The notes below the pieces were generated by a model. The model searched no databases and was not told where the DNA came from. It was given only the letters and a program-made list of their open reading frames with translations. Both the position numbers and the translations under genes were made by a program. A stretch of DNA of 64,000 bases, from positions 282,020 to 346,019 of the forward strand of contig NZ_DIIM01000002.1 of the NCBI RefSeq assembly GCF_002420705.1. Reading direction: 5' to 3'. Positions within the stretch are counted from its first letter, which is position 1; every line of letters begins with the position of its first letter. This stretch comes from Sphingobacterium sp. UBA5670. GTDB lineage: Bacteria; Bacteroidota; Bacteroidia; Sphingobacteriales; Sphingobacteriaceae. Below are positions 62,454 through 64,000 of this stretch, piece by piece.

Positions 62454-63923
62454 TCACTTTACCAATTTGCTAAAGGTTAACTTTTCGTTTTCGCAGACAC
62501 TACAGCAATACGTCTCGGGCAGATCTTCAAATGAAGTCCCGGCAGGGATATCCTGGGTACTATCTCCCCAGATGGGGTCATAGGTGGTCTGACATGCCGG
62601 GCATTGATAGGTTACATTGATCGGCTCGGATTCTCCTGTAGTAATCTGTGTAGGTGTAATAGGTAGTTCCTGCGCCAATTCGCTATCTTGAAGCCGATAA
62701 AAATCTTCACACAGTGCCAAGATCACAGCTGTAAGTTCTGCGCGCTCCACACGTTTTTGATAGGTAATAAAGTCCCTGGAATTAGGATTAAAGTTTTGTG
62801 TATGTTGGACTTGAAACCAAGTTTTGCTTTCCTTGGATTCAATGAAACGCAAAATTACAGATCCCCAAATTCCACTTTTGGGCTGCATTTTAATGCCAAA
62901 ACACAGTTTGTAAGTACGAATATCCAACCAATTCATACAGTGCACCAATTCCTGTTTGAGGGCTAAGGCAGCGGGATCAAAATCTTCTGTCATCCAATTG
63001 AGCTCATTTAGGGCATGGCGCAAATTGATCCGATGTCGATCCAGTACAATATCAAATGAGGATCTTACACTTGCCTGAATATCTTTGATGATGATTGATT
63101 TCCAAGGTGTAGTATAGAATTGACCGATCCTGTGTTGCAGACAGAGGTGGCATATGTCGCGTAAAAAAGCGATCGAAAAGGTTTCAGAGCGCCGATACAC
63201 CCCTAGCCACAGTCTGTCTTGGTAAGTATTAAATCCCTCATAATAGGGGAGTTTAAATGCGGGTTCCAAAAACGGTTGTCCAATGGATTGGAAAAAAAAA
63301 TTTCCTGAAGCAGTTGCTAAGCTTTCTAATTTTTGGCCCAGCTCTTGTCCTTCGGTTGCCGTTGTGACGAGGGTTTCAATCAGCGTAGACTCGAGAAAAT
63401 AACAGAGCCTGGCGATGTCATCCGTATTTACCAAGGTGGACCAGGTGTAAAATAAATTGCTTTTTGAGAACCGAAGCTGCAAATGCCAATAATTGCTAAT
63501 TTCGGAAGTAATGAAATTTAGATTTCCAGTATAGTAAGGTACCAGTGATTGAGTAGAGTCCACAATATTGACTTTTAACCTCGGGTTGAAGTCAAAGCTA
63601 TCCAAGACATCTTTATATACCCCTTCACGGATCCATGCCCCTTGATTAAAAAGCCCATCTGCCACATATGAGCTCACAATGTTTGGATAGATATCCTGAC
63701 CAATTTCATAAGCAAACTCCTGGTTGAGTAGTGTATACTCCAATTCTTCAAGCTGTGAATCATTTATCAGAAAATACAATTGTTGCCTACTGCCAAATTT
63801 AACCTCTGTAATGCCTGCTTCCTCCAAAGGGATCAATAAATTGAGAAGCTCTCCCGGAGAGATTGCCCCGCCTGAAAGGTTAATCTTAACAAATTGTCCA
63901 TCTTTCATTATTTTATTTTGCAT
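62454..63923 (-). CDS. Rubredoxin-domain protein with nitrite-reductase-like N-terminal region
   Basis: A 489-residue protein. The N-terminal about 400 residues resemble the ferredoxin-like half domains of sirohaem nitrite/sulfite reductases (KINLSGGAISPGELLNLLIP, GITEVKFGSRQQLYFLI), but I see no set of four cluster cysteines, so it is probably not a sirohaem enzyme itself. The C-terminus is a rubredoxin: YQCPACQTTYDPIWGD and TYCCSVCENEKLTF give the iron-binding pairs. Likely an electron carrier for nitrate/nitrite assimilation. A strong AAGGAGG lies 9 bases before the ATG, and the start overlaps the upstream gene by 11 bases. Confidence 0.82.
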   Translation of the reverse strand: MQNKIMKDGQFVKINLSGGAISPGELLNLLIPLEEAGITEVKFGSRQQLYFLINDSQLEELEYTLLNQEFAYEIGQDIYPNIVSSYVADGLFNQGAWIREGVYKDVLDSFDFNPRLKVNIVDSTQSLVPYYTGNLNFITSEISNYWHLQLRFSKSNLFYTWSTLVNTDDIARLCYFLESTLIETLVTTATEGQELGQKLESLATASGNFFFQSIGQPFLEPAFKLPYYEGFNTYQDRLWLGVYRRSETFSIAFLRDICHLCLQHRIGQFYTTPWKSIIIKDIQASVRSSFDIVLDRHRINLRHALNELNWMTEDFDPAALALKQELVHCMNWLDIRTYKLCFGIKMQPKSGIWGSVILRFIESKESKTWFQVQHTQNFNPNSRDFITYQKRVERAELTAVILALCEDFYRLQDSELAQELPITPTQITTGESEPINVTYQCPACQTTYDPIWGDSTQDIPAGTSFEDLPETYCCSVCENEKLTFSKLVK

Positions 63924-64000
63924 AGGATTTTACCTCCTTATCCATTTCTACAATATAGTGTTCCAAAATACGCTTCACTTCAGGTTTACAAGATCCACAG
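63913..64000 (-). CDS. C-terminal end of a BFD-like [2Fe-2S] protein, probably nitrate reductase (partial)
   Basis: Only the last 28 codons are in the window: they read CGSCKPEVKRIL, then EHYIVEMDKEVKSYAK and a stop. CGSCKPEV is the second half of a BFD-type [2Fe-2S] site found at the C-terminus of assimilatory nitrate reductases (NasA) and inside NirB. Position at the very end of the protein, in a molybdenum-cofactor cluster, favours NasA. Its stop overlaps the start of the rubredoxin-domain gene, so the two are translated together. Confidence 0.6.
   Translation of the reverse strand, partial: CGSCKPEVKRILEHYIVEMDKEVKSYAK

Noticed and set aside
1..64000. Search for tRNA/rRNA genes, CRISPR arrays, insertion sequences and phage genes
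   Set aside because: No cloverleaf with a T-loop sequence, no regularly spaced repeats longer than the 11-bp array, and no transposase or integrase motifs were seen by eye.

Overview
The window looks like a Bacteroidota chromosome, most likely Sphingobacterium or a close relative in the Sphingobacteriaceae. The base composition is AT-rich. There is a FecI/FecR/SusC/SusD locus, many AraC-type regulators, and Bacteroidota-type promoters (TAnnTTTG at about -7). Most starts lack a Shine-Dalgarno sequence. I saw no tRNA, rRNA, CRISPR array or complete insertion sequence.

Layout. 1-2135 (-) is the N-terminal part of a large superfamily 2 helicase that runs off the left edge, followed by a spacer with an 11-bp tandem repeat. 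2.6-16.8 kb is a mixed housekeeping and stress region: small membrane proteins, a 3-methyladenine glycosylase, an alpha/beta hydrolase, DUF4142 and DinB proteins, a pyrophosphatase fusion, a lone receiver domain, a stomatin-like protein, SelO, a SanA/YdcF protein, an L,D-transpeptidase and an OmpA lipoprotein. 17.1-23.9 kb is an ECF sigma/FecR/SusC/SusD nutrient-uptake locus. 24.5-27.7 kb is an AraC, hydrolase, acetyltransferase and cupin group. 27.9-32.6 kb is a probable metal (zinc) acquisition block: a lipoprotein diverges from a ZnuD-like TonB receptor over a perfect palindrome, and the following M14-type metallohydrolase carries a related box. 34-42 kb holds AraC regulators with an iron-type alcohol dehydrogenase, two aldo/keto reductases and two alpha/beta hydrolases.

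42.5-64 kb is a molybdenum-cofactor supercluster. A minus-strand run, xdhC-moaA-(mocA/moeA fusion)-tauE-moaD-moeB-moaE-(moaC/moaB fusion), makes the cofactor. A convergent cysteine desulfurase could supply sulfur. Around it lie the likely users: two isoquinoline-oxidoreductase-like xanthine dehydrogenase family enzymes (one with a diheme cytochrome c) and an FdhF/YdeP-type oxidoreductase with its sulfurtransferase FdhD. At the right edge are a rubredoxin-containing protein and the last codons of a gene with a BFD-like cysteine motif, probably an assimilatory nitrate reductase. A MobA-like nucleotidyltransferase completes the set.

Three gene remnants (cation-efflux C-terminus, DinB-like C-terminus, SnoaL-like C-terminus) lie in spacers. 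The most interesting leads are the palindrome-controlled zinc-type block, the unassigned small protein between fdhD and the FdhF-like gene, the TauE/SafE permease inside the cofactor operon, and two sets of direct repeats with exactly 21-bp periodicity upstream of metabolic genes.
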